Assembly: GCF_026162365.1 (NCBI RefSeq)
Contig: NZ_JAOANW010000009.1
Coordinates: 186,001 to 250,000, forward strand
Reading direction: 5' to 3'
DNA from: Nitratireductor luteus
Lineage (GTDB): Bacteria > Pseudomonadota > Alphaproteobacteria > Rhizobiales > Rhizobiaceae
DNA: 64,000 nucleotides
Positions within the stretch are counted from its first letter, which is position 1. Every line of letters starts with the position of its first letter. Shown here piece by piece: positions 37,225 to 48,651 of the stretch. A model generated the notes under the pieces. The model was given only the letters and a program-made list of their open reading frames with translations. It made no database searches and was not told the origin of the DNA. The translations under genes and the position numbers were made by a program.

Positions 37225-37291
37225 TCCACGATGATCCTTCAACCGGTCCCGGTTAGGCTCTCGGGCCTCCGGAATGAGGACGTTGGATCCC

Positions 37292-37768
37292 TCAGGCCAC
37301 GTCCGCCGCGACCCGCATCGAAACGATGGAATCGGGGTTCTGGACCGGCTCGCCGCGCTTGATCTGGTCGATATTGTCCATGCCCTCGATCACCTGGCCC
37401 CAGGCCGAATACTGGCGGTCGAGCCAGGGGGCGCGGTCGAAGCAGATGAAAAACTGCGAATTCGCCGAGTTCGGGTTCTGCGACCGCGCCATGGAGCAGG
37501 TGCCACGCTGATGCTGCGTGTTGGAGAACTCGGCCTTCAGGTCCGGCTTGTCCGAGCCCCCCGTGCCGGTGCCCGTCGGATCGCCTGTCTGTGCCATGAA
37601 GCCATCGATCACCCGGTGGAAGACGATGCCGTCGTAGAAACCGTCGCGCGACAGTTCCTTGATGCGGGCCACATGGCCCGGCGCGACATCCGGCAGAAGC
37701 TGGATGACCACCTTCCCCTTCGTCGTTTCCATGATGATGGTGTTTTCCGGATCCTTGATCTCGGCCAT
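37292..37768 (-). CDS. cyclophilin-type peptidyl-prolyl isomerase, cytoplasmic
   Basis: 158 residues from the ATG at 37768 (MAEIKDPENTIIMETTKG); the open frame runs on upstream into the next gene without support. FHRVIDGFMAQTGDP and SMARSQNPNSANSQFFICF are the active-site and cyclosporin-site regions. No signal peptide. It lies 25 bases after a paralogue that carries a signal peptide, so the pair serves both compartments. Confidence 0.95.
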   Translation of the reverse strand: MAEIKDPENTIIMETTKGKVVIQLLPDVAPGHVARIKELSRDGFYDGIVFHRVIDGFMAQTGDPTGTGTGGSDKPDLKAEFSNTQHQRGTCSMARSQNPNSANSQFFICFDRAPWLDRQYSAWGQVIEGMDNIDQIKRGEPVQNPDSIVSMRVAADVA

Positions 37769-37793
37769 GACGCGTCCTTTCTGATTGGTCTTA

Positions 37794-38375
37794 TTAGTCA
37801 GCGGCGATTTTTGCGCTGACGATGCGGTCCGGGTTGTCGACCGAGCCGTTATTGGCCTGATCGCCCTTCTTGATGTTGTCGACAAATTCCATGCCGCTTT
37901 CCACCTGCCCGACGACCGTGTACTGGCCGTTGAGGAACGGGCCTTCGGCGAACATGATGAAGAACTGGGAATTGGCCGAATTGGGATCCTGAGCCCGCGC
38001 CATGCCCACCGTGCCGCGCTCGAACGGCACGTCGGAGAACTCGGCGGGCACATTGGGCAGGTCGGAGCTGCCGGTGCCGGCGCGGGCGGCCACAAAGCCC
38101 TCTTCCATGTCGCCGAACTGGACGTCGCCGGTCTGCGCCATGAAGCCATCGATCACCCGGTGAAAGGCGACATTGTCATATTCGCCGGCACGCGCGAGCT
38201 TCTTGATCTGCTCGACATGCTTGGGCGCAAGGTCGGGCCGCAGCGCGATCTGCACCTCGCCGTCCTTCAGTTCCAGGATGAGCGTGTTTTCCGGCTCGGC
38301 CGCCCCTGCGGCGTAAGCCGAGGCGAACAGCCCCGCCGCGACACACAACGGCGCAATGAATTTCGTGAACTGCAT
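37794..38375 (-). CDS. cyclophilin-type peptidyl-prolyl isomerase, periplasmic
   Basis: 193 residues. Residues 1-26 form a signal peptide (PLCVAAGLFASAYAAGAAE). FHRVIDGFMAQTGDVQFG and GMARAQDPNSANSQFFIMF are the cyclophilin core. It should assist proline isomerisation in secreted proteins. Downstream of coaD and upstream of the cytoplasmic paralogue; the two probably arose by tandem duplication. Confidence 0.95.
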   Translation of the reverse strand: MQFTKFIAPLCVAAGLFASAYAAGAAEPENTLILELKDGEVQIALRPDLAPKHVEQIKKLARAGEYDNVAFHRVIDGFMAQTGDVQFGDMEEGFVAARAGTGSSDLPNVPAEFSDVPFERGTVGMARAQDPNSANSQFFIMFAEGPFLNGQYTVVGQVESGMEFVDNIKKGDQANNGSVDNPDRIVSAKIAAD

Positions 38376-38399
38376 TGAAGATCTCCCGAATGCTTTCGA

Positions 38400-38900
38400 T
38401 CAGCCGGCGAATTTGGCTTTGAGCGCCCCGGCAACGACGGCCGGCACGAATGGCGTTATATCGCCGCCCATGGACGCGATCTGGCGCACAAGTGTGGCCG
38501 TAATGGTGCGGACCGACGGGCTTGCCGGCAAAAAAACGGTCTGCAGGTCCGGCGCCATGGTCTCGTTCATGCCCGCCATCTGCATCTCGTAGTCAAGGTC
38601 TGTGCCGTCGCGCAGGCCCCGAATCATGATCGAGGCACCATGGGTGCGGGCGGCATCGACGACGAGGTTGTCGAAGGCCGCCACCTTGATGCGGTCGGCA
38701 TCCGCGCCGAGCTCGTCCACCGCCGATCGTTCGATCAGCATGACCCTTTCATCATAGTCGAAAAGCGGCTTCTTGCCGGGATGAAGCCCGATGCCGATAA
38801 CAATCGTATCGGCAATCGTCATCGCCCCCTTGAGCACGTCCAGATGGCCGTTTGTCAGGGGATCGAAGGAGCCGGCGTAAAAAGCGGTGCGCGTGATCAT
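38400..38900 (-). CDS. coaD: pantetheine-phosphate adenylyltransferase
   Basis: 166 residues. The nucleotidyl-transferase start [17 protein letters not shown] holds the TxGH motif, and [19 protein letters not shown] is the pantetheine-binding segment; SSPSVR-like [19 protein letters not shown] ends the core. It converts 4'-phosphopantetheine and ATP into dephospho-CoA. Head of the coaD-ppi-ppi-queA-tgt group. Confidence 0.96.
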   Translation of the reverse strand: MITRTAFYAGSFDPLTNGHLDVLKGAMTIADTIVIGIGLHPGKKPLFDYDERVMLIERSAVDELGADADRIKVAAFDNLVVDAARTHGASIMIRGLRDGTDLDYEMQMAGMNETMAPDLQTVFLPASPSVRTITATLVRQIASMGGDITPFVPAVVAGALKAKFAG

Positions 38901-38947
38901 GCCAGCGCTTTTACTTGGCCGCGCCGCTCAACGCAATTCGCAACACG

Positions 38948-39550
38948 CTACCGGCGCGCAAAGGCGAGCCAGAGCCCGCCACCTATGAGAAACGTCCCGG
39001 AAATGCGCTCGGCCAGCCGCACGCGCGCCCGCGTAAGCCTGGCCCCGGCGCCGCCGGCGGCGAAGGCGTAGAGCGAATCGAACACCGTTGCCACCGCCAT
39101 GAATATCGCCGTCTGCGCAACGGCGCCGCCCGCCGGGTCGATGAATTGCGGAATGAAGGCACCGAAGAACAGCAAGGCCTTGGGATTGGACCATATGACG
39201 ACAAAACCCTGCAGGACGAAGGAGTTGCCCGCCGCAGGCGTGCTTTCGCCCGTGCCGAGTGAGCCGTCGGAGCGCCACATGCGAATACCCAGCCACACCA
39301 GATAGGCCGCACCGAGAAGCCGAAGCACGTCGAAAACGCTGGCCATGGCGCTGACAACTGCCGAAAGCCCACAGGCAAGGACGCCGATCATCAAGGCAAG
39401 ACCAAGCTGCGTGCCGGCTACATTCAAAATCCCGGCGCGCGCGCCGTGGCGCATAGAATTGGCGACGATCACCGTGACCGAGGGGCCCGGCACGACGACG
39501 ATCAGGATGCAGGCGGCAATATAGGAAAACAGTGCAGCGGTTTCCGGCAT
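38948..39550 (-). CDS. LysE/RhtB-family exporter
   Basis: 200 residues from the ATG at 39550, which has GGGGAG upstream. The N-terminal ILIVVVPGPSVTVIVANSMRHG is the LysE-family signature, followed by about five hydrophobic spans and WSNPKALLFFGAFIPQFIDP. Likely exports amino acids or derivatives. It resembles the exporter in the urease operon only at family level. It ends 47 bases before the coaD start on the same strand. Confidence 0.87.
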   Translation of the reverse strand: MPETAALFSYIAACILIVVVPGPSVTVIVANSMRHGARAGILNVAGTQLGLALMIGVLACGLSAVVSAMASVFDVLRLLGAAYLVWLGIRMWRSDGSLGTGESTPAAGNSFVLQGFVVIWSNPKALLFFGAFIPQFIDPAGGAVAQTAIFMAVATVFDSLYAFAAGGAGARLTRARVRLAERISGTFLIGGGLWLAFARR

Positions 39551-39689
39551 TAGTCGATCTCCCCACTCGGTCGGAGACACGAAGCCACAACTGCGCAAGC
39601 CATGCAAGCGCTCCGCGCAGTGCCCGCACTCGGCCACGGTAAGCGTCCCTCTCCTGCCGATGAACGCTACATGAACGGCTCATTCAGCA

Positions 39690-39703
39690 TTGGTTTGAAC
39701 CAA
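39690..39703 (+). promoter_or_regulatory. small dyad upstream of the 44-codon gene
   Basis: TTGGTT and AACCAA flank TG, a 6-bp inverted repeat about 75 bases before the small membrane-protein start. It could be an operator. Chance occurrence is possible at this length. Confidence 0.25.
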
Positions 39704-39779
39704 ACCTGTCATCAACCGCACCAAGGCATGATGAAACAAAAGGCGGTTTGGGCCGTTATCGATCCAAGGAGACACGACC

Positions 39780-39914
39780 ATGATGATCTTTACGCTGGCA
39801 GCCGCAATGACCTTGGCCATGCTGATTGCTACCGCTTTCGGACTTCATCAGGAAGCACAGCGTGTGAGGCTCAAGAACCGTATCGCCGACAAGCGCTATC
39901 CCTACCGCAGATAG
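39780..39914 (+). CDS. 44-residue small membrane protein
   Basis: A start codon at 39780 follows a strong AAGGAG site with good spacing. It encodes 44 residues: a hydrophobic N-terminal helix (MIFTLAAAMTLAMLIATAF), then HQEAQRVRLKNR and a basic, tyrosine-containing end KRYPYRR. The stop at 39912-39914 is directly followed by a terminator. Ribosome-binding site, one membrane helix with positive-inside tail, and terminator together support a real gene. No family recognised. Confidence 0.65.
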   Translation: MMIFTLAAAMTLAMLIATAFGLHQEAQRVRLKNRIADKRYPYRR

Positions 39915-39917
39915 GAA

Positions 39918-39949
39918 AAAGGCGCTGTCCTGCAGCGCCTTTCCTTTCC
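39918..39949. terminator. bidirectional rho-independent terminator between the small gene and gyrA
   Basis: AAAGGCGCTG (39918-39927) and CAGCGCCTTT (39933-39942) form a 10-bp stem around TCCTG. On the plus strand TTTCCTTT follows. On the minus strand the stem is followed by a run of Ts from the GAAAAAGG sequence, so it can end gyrA transcription too. Confidence 0.88.
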
Positions 39950-39952
39950 GGC

Positions 39953-42751
<2,799 letters not shown>

Positions 42752-42788
42752 GATGGGTCACATTCAGCTAACAGAATCACTTTATCCT

Positions 42789-42816
42789 TATATAGGAACA
42801 GGGGCCGTGACTCCAA
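42789..42816 (-). promoter_or_regulatory. predicted gyrA promoter
   Basis: On the minus strand TTGGAG (42816-42811) and TATATA (42794-42789) lie 16 bases apart, about 40 bases before the gyrA start. Seen by eye only. Confidence 0.5.
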
Positions 42817-43018
42817 TCGTCCGGACCATTATTCACGAGGAATTTCAGAAGCTTTTTCAAATAGATAGTATTACAAGAGGATTCTCCACAGAGGCGCTTC
42901 GTCGCATCGGACCATTTTGCGCCTGACGATTGCCCGTTTCGGCCTCCGGGAGATCGGGAATCTTCGTCTGTTGTGCCAGCGCGCCGCATGTTCTCCTGGA
43001 CTTTCAAAGTCGCTCCGT

Positions 43019-43085
43019 CCTCTTGTTTTTCCGTATTTGTGTCAACGCCAGACGTGCCGCCTGATCGTAAAATGCTATAGCAATG
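43019..43085 (+). repeat. copy A of a ~65-bp imperfect direct repeat flanking marC
   Basis: Contains TTTCCGTATTTGTG at 43028-43041 and ATGCTAT at 43072-43078. Both elements recur 3' of marC with almost the same spacing (44 here, 45 there). Copy A ends about 20 bases before the marC ribosome-binding site. Confidence 0.6.
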
Positions 43086-43105
43086 GCTGGCAGAAGGAGA
43101 TGCCG

Positions 43106-43741
43106 ATGCCGGCTTTCGATACATTGCTCAATGCCTTCGTGACACTGCTCGTTACCGTCGATCCGCCCGGCCTAGCCCCGCTTTTCCTGGCGCTGACCGC
43201 GGGCATGAACCGTTCCGAGCGCAATCAGGTCGCCATCCGCGCCAGCCTTATCGGCCTGTCGATCCTGCTGGTATTCGCTCTTGCCGGTGGTGCGATCCTG
43301 AAGGTCTTCGGCATCACGCTTCCAGCATTCCGCGTTGCCGGCGGTCTGCTCCTGTTCTGGATCGCTTTCGAGATGATTTTCGAGCGCCGGCAGGAGCGCC
43401 ACGAAAAGAGCGCCGAGCGCGCCGTCACACGCGACATGATCCGCAACATCGCGGCCTTCCCGCTCGCCATTCCGCTCATTGCCGGCCCCGGTGCGATATC
43501 GGCTTCTGTGCTCCTGTCGGGAAGTTTCGCCGGACCGGCGGACCGCGCCGCCCTTGCCCTGATCATCGCCTCGGTGATCGCGTTGACCTATATCGTCTTC
43601 GTACTGGCCGAGCGCATCGACGGCTTTCTCGGCGAGACCGGCCGGTCGATCCTGACACGGCTCCTAGGCGTGATGCTCGCAGCGCTCGCCGTCCAGTTCG
43701 TCTCCGATGGCGTCAAACACCTTTTCGGCATTGCCGCGTAG
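43106..43741 (+). CDS. MarC family integral membrane protein
   Basis: 211 residues from the ATG at 43106, which has AAGGAG at good spacing; an in-frame ATG at 43100 is too close to that site. Six hydrophobic spans. FVTLLVTVDPPGLAPLFLALTAG and FPLAIPLIAGPGAI are the two MarC/UPF0056 motifs. Family function is unclear despite the historic link to multiple antibiotic resistance. Confidence 0.92.
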   Translation: MPAFDTLLNAFVTLLVTVDPPGLAPLFLALTAGMNRSERNQVAIRASLIGLSILLVFALAGGAILKVFGITLPAFRVAGGLLLFWIAFEMIFERRQERHEKSAERAVTRDMIRNIAAFPLAIPLIAGPGAISASVLLSGSFAGPADRAALALIIASVIALTYIVFVLAERIDGFLGETGRSILTRLLGVMLAALAVQFVSDGVKHLFGIAA

Positions 43742-43793
43742 AGCCCATAATGGACTGGAGCGCCGTGCACCCATCAGGACGCACGGCGTTCCA

Positions 43794-43864
43794 TCTCTTC
43801 GTCTTTCCGTATTTGTGCGGACGCCGGATGATTCCACCTGGCTACAAGATGCTATGGCGTTGGG
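43794..43864 (+). repeat. copy B of the imperfect direct repeat flanking marC
   Basis: Contains the identical 14-base core TTTCCGTATTTGTG at 43804-43817 and ATGCTAT at 43849-43855. No plus-strand gene follows. It lies just beyond the 3' end of the minus-strand exported protein gene. Confidence 0.6.
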
Positions 43865-43873
43865 ACCGAGGCC

Positions 43874-44257
43874 TTATCCGCCTGGAAGGAGCACCGACAT
43901 CTCCTTGCCGCCATAGCCATGCACGGAATCTCGCGCACGGATCGTCACTTCGCGGATTTGAGCAGGCAAGGAGACACCGGAAAGGCTGCGTGTGAATGGC
44001 TGCTCGTCCACATGGGGATGGGCCAGCACGCGCGTCGCCAGCACTTCGTCTTCGCCGCTCAACACTTCCCACTGGTCGACGTAGTGATCCCAACCGGCGT
44101 CTTCATGGGAAACGGTGACATCGAACCGGAAGGAACCGGGCGCGCCGTCGGGTTTCACGACGACGGCCACCACATCGGCTTCGCCCGCCATTGCCAGCGC
44201 ACCCGTCGAAAGGAGCAGCGCCCCCAGGACAAGACAGTATATGGATCGGTGCCCCAT
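43874..44257 (-). CDS. conserved exported protein downstream of ssb
   Basis: 127 residues. Signal peptide at 1-24 (LVLGALLLSTGALAMAGE), then a small, beta-rich periplasmic domain with VSHEDAGWDHYVDQWEV and VLAHPHVDEQPFTRSLSGV. No cysteines in the mature part. The gene starts 5 bases after the ssb stop on the same strand, so it is probably cotranscribed with ssb and could be induced by DNA damage. I do not know the family's function. Confidence 0.75.
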   Translation of the reverse strand: MGHRSIYCLVLGALLLSTGALAMAGEADVVAVVVKPDGAPGSFRFDVTVSHEDAGWDHYVDQWEVLSGEDEVLATRVLAHPHVDEQPFTRSLSGVSLPAQIREVTIRARDSVHGYGGKEMSVLLPGG

Positions 44258-44262
44258 GAAGA

Positions 44263-44760
44263 TCAGAACGGAATTTCATCGTCCAAGTCACGTGAAAAGC
44301 CACCGCCGGCATTCTCTGTCGGGCTGGACTGGCCGAAATCGGAGCCGCGTCCGCCGCCCTGGTTGACCTGCTGGCCGCCGTAGCTGCCCTGGCTTTCACC
44401 GCCCTGGCTGCGCGTATCCAGCATCTGCAATTCACCACGGAACTTCTGCAGCACGACCTCCGTCGTGTAGCGGTCCTGCCCCTGCTGGTCGGTCCATTTG
44501 CGGGTCTGCAGCTGGCCTTCGATATAAACCTTCGCGCCCTTCTTCAGGTACTGCTCGGCCACCTTGGCGAGATTGTCGTTGAAGATGACGACATTGTGCC
44601 ACTCAGTGCGCTCGCGGCGCTCTCCCGACTGGCGGTCGCGCCATGTCTCGGACGTGGCGATACGCAGGTTGACCACCGGATCGCCCGAATTCAGCCGGCG
44701 AATCTCTGGATCCGCGCCCAGATTCCCGACCAGAATTACCTTGTTCACACTGCCCGCCAT
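44263..44760 (-). CDS. ssb: single-stranded DNA-binding protein
   Basis: 165 residues. The OB-fold start [29 protein letters not shown] and WHNVVIF are typical. A Gly/Gln-rich linker follows, and the acidic tip DDEIPF is the partner-binding end that recruits repair proteins. A LexA-type box lies 160 bases upstream. Confidence 0.98.
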   Translation of the reverse strand: MAGSVNKVILVGNLGADPEIRRLNSGDPVVNLRIATSETWRDRQSGERRERTEWHNVVIFNDNLAKVAEQYLKKGAKVYIEGQLQTRKWTDQQGQDRYTTEVVLQKFRGELQMLDTRSQGGESQGSYGGQQVNQGGGRGSDFGQSSPTENAGGGFSRDLDDEIPF

Positions 44761-44919
44761 GGGATCACTCCACTCGTCCGAAATTGAAAATGCACATCAC
44801 CGGTTGCCAGCGCCGACTTCCGGCCGCCGAACAATTCTTGGTCTCGCTCACAATAGCCCATGGCGCTGCTCGGCGCGCCACCCCACCTCACACGGCCCGT
44901 CATCGTCCACAACTCATTT

Positions 44920-44934
44920 GTTCTTGATATGTTC
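44920..44934 (-). promoter_or_regulatory. SOS box (LexA site) for ssb
   Basis: GTTC-TTGATAT-GTTC, an exact match to the alphaproteobacterial LexA site GTTC-N7-GTTC. On the minus strand a TATAGA -10-like element overlaps its start, with TTGCGT 15 bases upstream, so LexA could block an ssb promoter here. Confidence 0.75.
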
Positions 44935-45541
44935 TATAGCACCCAGCCCCTTCACGCAACCCACCGGGCATTTTCGCCAAAGCCACGCCGTTCAGCACTG
45001 CCTCTGTTGGGATAATCCGTGAAAGAGCGCGTATCGCAACGCTGGAAACACTGCTGTGCAGCATCAGGCCCTGCCGCCGCTTGTTCCGGGCGCGCAGGGC
45101 CTCGTTCGGTCTTTGCCCATGCCGGGAGTATGTTACCGACATTAATCCGGCACCCGAAGGTCCGGTTGTTCAGGTTTAATTTTCGTGTGGCAGCCGCTCG
45201 CTCGGACGACATCGGCAACAACTCTAGAGGAATTACCGATCCCGGCTGATTTTCGTCAACCGGGCACCTTCGCCGTCACATGGCCAAGGCTTCCGGCTTG
45301 CAGCCGTGGCCCCAGCTAGAACCTGGAGCCAGTGGAACAGTCAGGTGGATTCATGCCTTCCTCCTGGTTTCCTTGCGCGTTGCACCGCAGAGACATAACG
45401 CGATCCGATGGGATTCTACGCGTTTCTCTTGATGCGCAATATCAATGTGCGCAGCCTTGGTCGAACCGTCAAGACACGTGCCTGCGTATTCATCAAATGT
45501 GATCGAAACGGCACTATCGGGCAGCGAATTGTCAGGAGATC

Positions 45542-45556
45542 GTTCGGCCTTTGTTC
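45542..45556 (+). promoter_or_regulatory. SOS box (LexA site) for uvrA
   Basis: GTTC-GGCCTTT-GTTC, an exact GTTC-N7-GTTC match, 146 bases before the uvrA ATG and immediately upstream of a candidate promoter. Confidence 0.78.
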
Positions 45557-45559
45557 TTT

Positions 45560-45589
45560 TTGCTTGCAGGCGCGGCTCAATAGCATAAA
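45560..45589 (+). promoter_or_regulatory. predicted uvrA promoter
   Basis: TTGCTT (45560-45565) and CATAAA (45584-45589) are separated by 18 bases, directly after the SOS box. Weakly matching; by eye only. Confidence 0.4.
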
Positions 45590-45701
45590 ACGGACCTTGC
45601 GCGGATGCGGCTGCGCCATCGACATTGTCGCGCAGTTTCCTACATGAAGCCGAGCCGGCCCGCGCCGGAATTGGCCAAAGCAAGACAAGGTGGCGACGGG
45701 C

Positions 45702-48623
45702 ATGCCCGATCACAAGTACATATCCATTCGCGGCGCCCGCGAACACAATCTCAAGAACGTCGATCTCGACCTCCCCCGCGAGAAGCTGATCGTCATGACC
45801 GGCCTGTCGGGTTCAGGCAAATCCTCGCTCGCCTTCGACACTATCTATGCCGAGGGCCAGCGCCGCTATGTCGAAAGCCTGTCGGCCTATGCCCGGCAGT
45901 TCCTGGAGATGATGCAGAAGCCGGATGTCGACCAGATCGACGGGCTCTCGCCCGCGATCTCCATTGAGCAGAAGACCACGTCGAAGAATCCCCGCTCCAC
46001 AGTCGGCACGGTTACGGAAATCTACGACTATATGCGCCTGCTGTTCGCGCGCGTCGGCGTGCCGTACTCGCCGGCGACGGGACTTCCGATCGAGAGCCAG
46101 ACGATCAGCCAGATGGTCGATCGCGTGCTGGCGCTGGACGAAGGCACGCGCCTCTACATCCTGTCGCCCATCGTGCGCGGGCGTAAGGGCGAGTACCGCA
46201 AGGAACTGGCCGAACTGCAGAAAAAGGGCTTCCAGCGCGTCAAGATCGACGGCGCCTTCTACGAGATCGGCGACGCTCCCGCCCTCGACAAGAAATACAA
46301 GCACGACATCGATGTGGTCGTCGACCGCATCGTTGTGCGCCCGGACATGGCCACGCGCCTGGCCGATTCGCTGGAGACCTGCCTGGCGCTCTCGGAGGGC
46401 CTGGCCGTCGCCGAATTTGCGGACAAGCCCCTTCCCGAAGATGAAACTGCGGAAGGTGGATCTGCCAACAAGTCGAAGAACGAAACGCATGAGCGCATGC
46501 TGTTTTCGGAAAAATTCGCCTGCCCCGTGTCGGGCTTCACAATTTCCGAAATCGAGCCCCGGCTTTTCTCCTTCAACAACCCGGCCGGCGCCTGCCCCGC
46601 CTGCGACGGCCTGGGCAGCCAGCGCGCCATCGATCCCGATCTGGTCGTGCCGGACGAGAACATTGTCCTGCGCGAGGGGGCGATCGCGCCTTGGGCGAAA
46701 TCGACCTCGCCTTATTATCTGCAGACGCTGGAGGCCCTCGGCCGCGAATACGGCTTCAAGGTCGGCCAGCGCTGGAGGGACCTCGGCCAGGAGGCGCGGG
46801 ACGCGATCCTGCACGGCACCGGCACGAGGAAGATCGATTTCGACTATGACGACGGGCTGCGCAGCTACCGCACGACCAAGCCTTTCGAAGGCGTGGTGAC
46901 GAACCTGCAGCGCCGCTGGAAGGAGACCGAATCGGCTTGGATGCGCGAGGAGATCGAGCGCTACATGTCGGCACATCCCTGCCCCGCCTGCGGCGGCCAC
47001 CGGCTGAAGCCGGAAGCGCTGGCGGTCAAGGTCGGCGGCCGGCATATCGGTGAAGTCACCGCCATGTCGATCAGGGCCGCCAATAGCTGGTTCGAAACGC
47101 TCCCGCAGAGCCTCAACGACAAGCACAACGAAATCGCCGCGCGCATTCTCAAGGAGATCCGCGAGCGCCTGCGCTTCCTCAACGATGTGGGCCTCGACTA
47201 TCTGACGCTGTCGCGCAATTCCGGCACGCTGTCGGGCGGCGAGAGCCAGCGCATCCGCCTCGCCTCGCAGATCGGCTCCGGCCTCACCGGCGTGCTTTAC
47301 GTGCTGGACGAGCCGTCCATCGGCCTGCACCAGCGCGACAACGACCGGCTTCTGGCGACGCTGCGCCACTTGCGCGACCTGGGCAATACAGTGATCGTCG
47401 TCGAGCACGACGAGGATGCCATCCTGACGGCCGACTATGTGGTCGATATGGGCCCCGCCGCCGGCGTTCATGGCGGCAGGATCATCGCCGAGGGCACGCC
47501 GGGCGACATCATGGCCAATCCCGCCTCGCTCACTGGCCGCTATCTGACCGGCGACATGGCCATTCCGATGCCCTCCGCCACCCGCGAGATATCCAAGAAG
47601 CGGCGGGTCCGGGTCGTCGGCGCCCGCGCCAACAATCTGAAGAACGTCACCGCCGACATCCCGCTCGGCACATTCACCTGCGTCACCGGCGTTTCCGGCG
47701 GCGGCAAGTCGACATTCCTCATCGAAACGCTCTACAAGGCAGCCTCGCGCCGCATCATGGGCTCGCGCGAGCATCCGGCCGAGCACGACCGTGTCGAAGG
47801 CCTGGAGCATCTGGACAAGGTCATCGACATAGACCAGTCCCCCATCGGCCGCACGCCGCGCTCCAACCCCGCCACCTATACGGGCGCCTTCACGCCGATC
47901 CGCGACTGGTTCGCCGGCCTGCCGGAAGCCAAGGCGCGCGGCTACCAGCCCGGCCGCTTCTCCTTCAATGTCAAGGGCGGGCGCTGCGAGGCCTGCCAGG
48001 GCGACGGCGTCATAAAGATCGAGATGCACTTCCTGCCGGACGTCTATGTCACCTGCGACGTCTGCCACGGCAAGCGCTACAACCGCGAGACCCTGGACGT
48101 CACCTTCAAGGGCAAATCCATTGCAGATGTCCTTGAAATGACCGTGGAGGAAGGCGTCGAGTTCTTCTCGGCCGTGCCAGCCGTGCGCGACAAGCTGGTC
48201 ACGCTGGCCCGGGTCGGCCTTGGCTATATCCATATCGGCCAGCAGGCCACGACGCTTTCGGGTGGCGAGGCGCAGCGCATCAAGCTAGCCAAGGAACTGT
48301 CGAAACGGGCCACCGGCCGCACGCTCTATATTCTGGACGAGCCGACCACCGGCCTGCACTTCCACGATGTCGCAAAGCTTCTGGAAGTGCTGCACGAGTT
48401 GGTGGACCAGGGAAATACCGTGGTAGTCATCGAGCATAATCTGGAAGTCATCAAGACCGCCGACTGGGTTCTCGACCTCGGGCCCGAAGGGGGCGACGGC
48501 GGAGGCGAACTCGTCGCCGCCGGCACCTTGAACGACATCGTGGCCGAGAAACGCAGCTATACCGGAAACTTCCTGAAGGAGCTTCTGGAGCGGCGGCCGG
48601 CAAAGAAGCAGGCCGCCGAGTGA
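45702..48623 (+). CDS. uvrA: excinuclease ABC subunit A
   Basis: 973 residues from the ATG at 45702, with AAGGTGG before it; a GTG at 45690 is less likely. Two ABC ATPase modules: Walker [10 protein letters not shown] near the start and GVSGGGKST in the second half, signatures [12 protein letters not shown] and [12 protein letters not shown]. The second zinc module is intact (C762, C765, C785, C788). The first reads C274, S277, C298, C301, so one ligand is lost. It recognises bulky DNA lesions with UvrB. An SOS box precedes it. Confidence 0.98.
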   Translation: MPDHKYISIRGAREHNLKNVDLDLPREKLIVMTGLSGSGKSSLAFDTIYAEGQRRYVESLSAYARQFLEMMQKPDVDQIDGLSPAISIEQKTTSKNPRSTVGTVTEIYDYMRLLFARVGVPYSPATGLPIESQTISQMVDRVLALDEGTRLYILSPIVRGRKGEYRKELAELQKKGFQRVKIDGAFYEIGDAPALDKKYKHDIDVVVDRIVVRPDMATRLADSLETCLALSEGLAVAEFADKPLPEDETAEGGSANKSKNETHERMLFSEKFACPVSGFTISEIEPRLFSFNNPAGACPACDGLGSQRAIDPDLVVPDENIVLREGAIAPWAKSTSPYYLQTLEALGREYGFKVGQRWRDLGQEARDAILHGTGTRKIDFDYDDGLRSYRTTKPFEGVVTNLQRRWKETESAWMREEIERYMSAHPCPACGGHRLKPEALAVKVGGRHIGEVTAMSIRAANSWFETLPQSLNDKHNEIAARILKEIRERLRFLNDVGLDYLTLSRNSGTLSGGESQRIRLASQIGSGLTGVLYVLDEPSIGLHQRDNDRLLATLRHLRDLGNTVIVVEHDEDAILTADYVVDMGPAAGVHGGRIIAEGTPGDIMANPASLTGRYLTGDMAIPMPSATREISKKRRVRVVGARANNLKNVTADIPLGTFTCVTGVSGGGKSTFLIETLYKAASRRIMGSREHPAEHDRVEGLEHLDKVIDIDQSPIGRTPRSNPATYTGAFTPIRDWFAGLPEAKARGYQPGRFSFNVKGGRCEACQGDGVIKIEMHFLPDVYVTCDVCHGKRYNRETLDVTFKGKSIADVLEMTVEEGVEFFSAVPAVRDKLVTLARVGLGYIHIGQQATTLSGGEAQRIKLAKELSKRATGRTLYILDEPTTGLHFHDVAKLLEVLHELVDQGNTVVVIEHNLEVIKTADWVLDLGPEGGDGGGELVAAGTLNDIVAEKRSYTGNFLKELLERRPAKKQAAE

Positions 48624-48651
48624 CGCACGGCGAGAGGTTACGGGGGATAAA

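Larger units (their letters stand above)
42752..43105. other. divergent intergenic region between gyrA and marC
   Basis: 354 bases without a convincing gene. It holds the gyrA promoter on the minus strand and the first copy of a repeated block just before marC. A 115-codon open frame on the minus strand (42777-43124) runs through the gyrA promoter and has no recognisable features. Confidence 0.6.
44761..45701. other. long divergent intergenic region between ssb and uvrA
   Basis: About 940 bases, the largest gap in the window. It carries one SOS box toward each flanking gene and an AT-richer segment around 45160-45260. Several open frames cross it, but none has a good ribosome-binding site plus protein-like sequence. 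One minus-strand ATG near 45363 has a strong AGGAGGAAGG site but only 12 codons. A small RNA could be present; nothing shows one. Confidence 0.55.

Noticed and set aside
37090-37291. Possible tRNA or small RNA in the ppi-queA gap
   Set aside because: No cloverleaf or conserved tRNA T-loop sequence; only a GC-rich inverted repeat is visible.
42777-43124. 115-codon minus-strand open frame between gyrA and marC
   Set aside because: It runs through the gyrA promoter and the marC start, lacks a ribosome-binding site and its sequence is low in protein-like features.
45019-45249. Small plus-strand open frames in the ssb-uvrA gap
   Set aside because: No ribosome-binding sites and mutually overlapping frames in several directions.
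45351-45746. 131-codon minus-strand open frame over the uvrA start
   Set aside because: It overlaps the SOS box, promoter and uvrA start, and the sequence shows no family features.
45813-48233. 806-codon open frame antisense to uvrA
   Set aside because: It mirrors uvrA codon structure, a common artefact in GC-rich genomes. No domain is recognisable and uvrA is certain.
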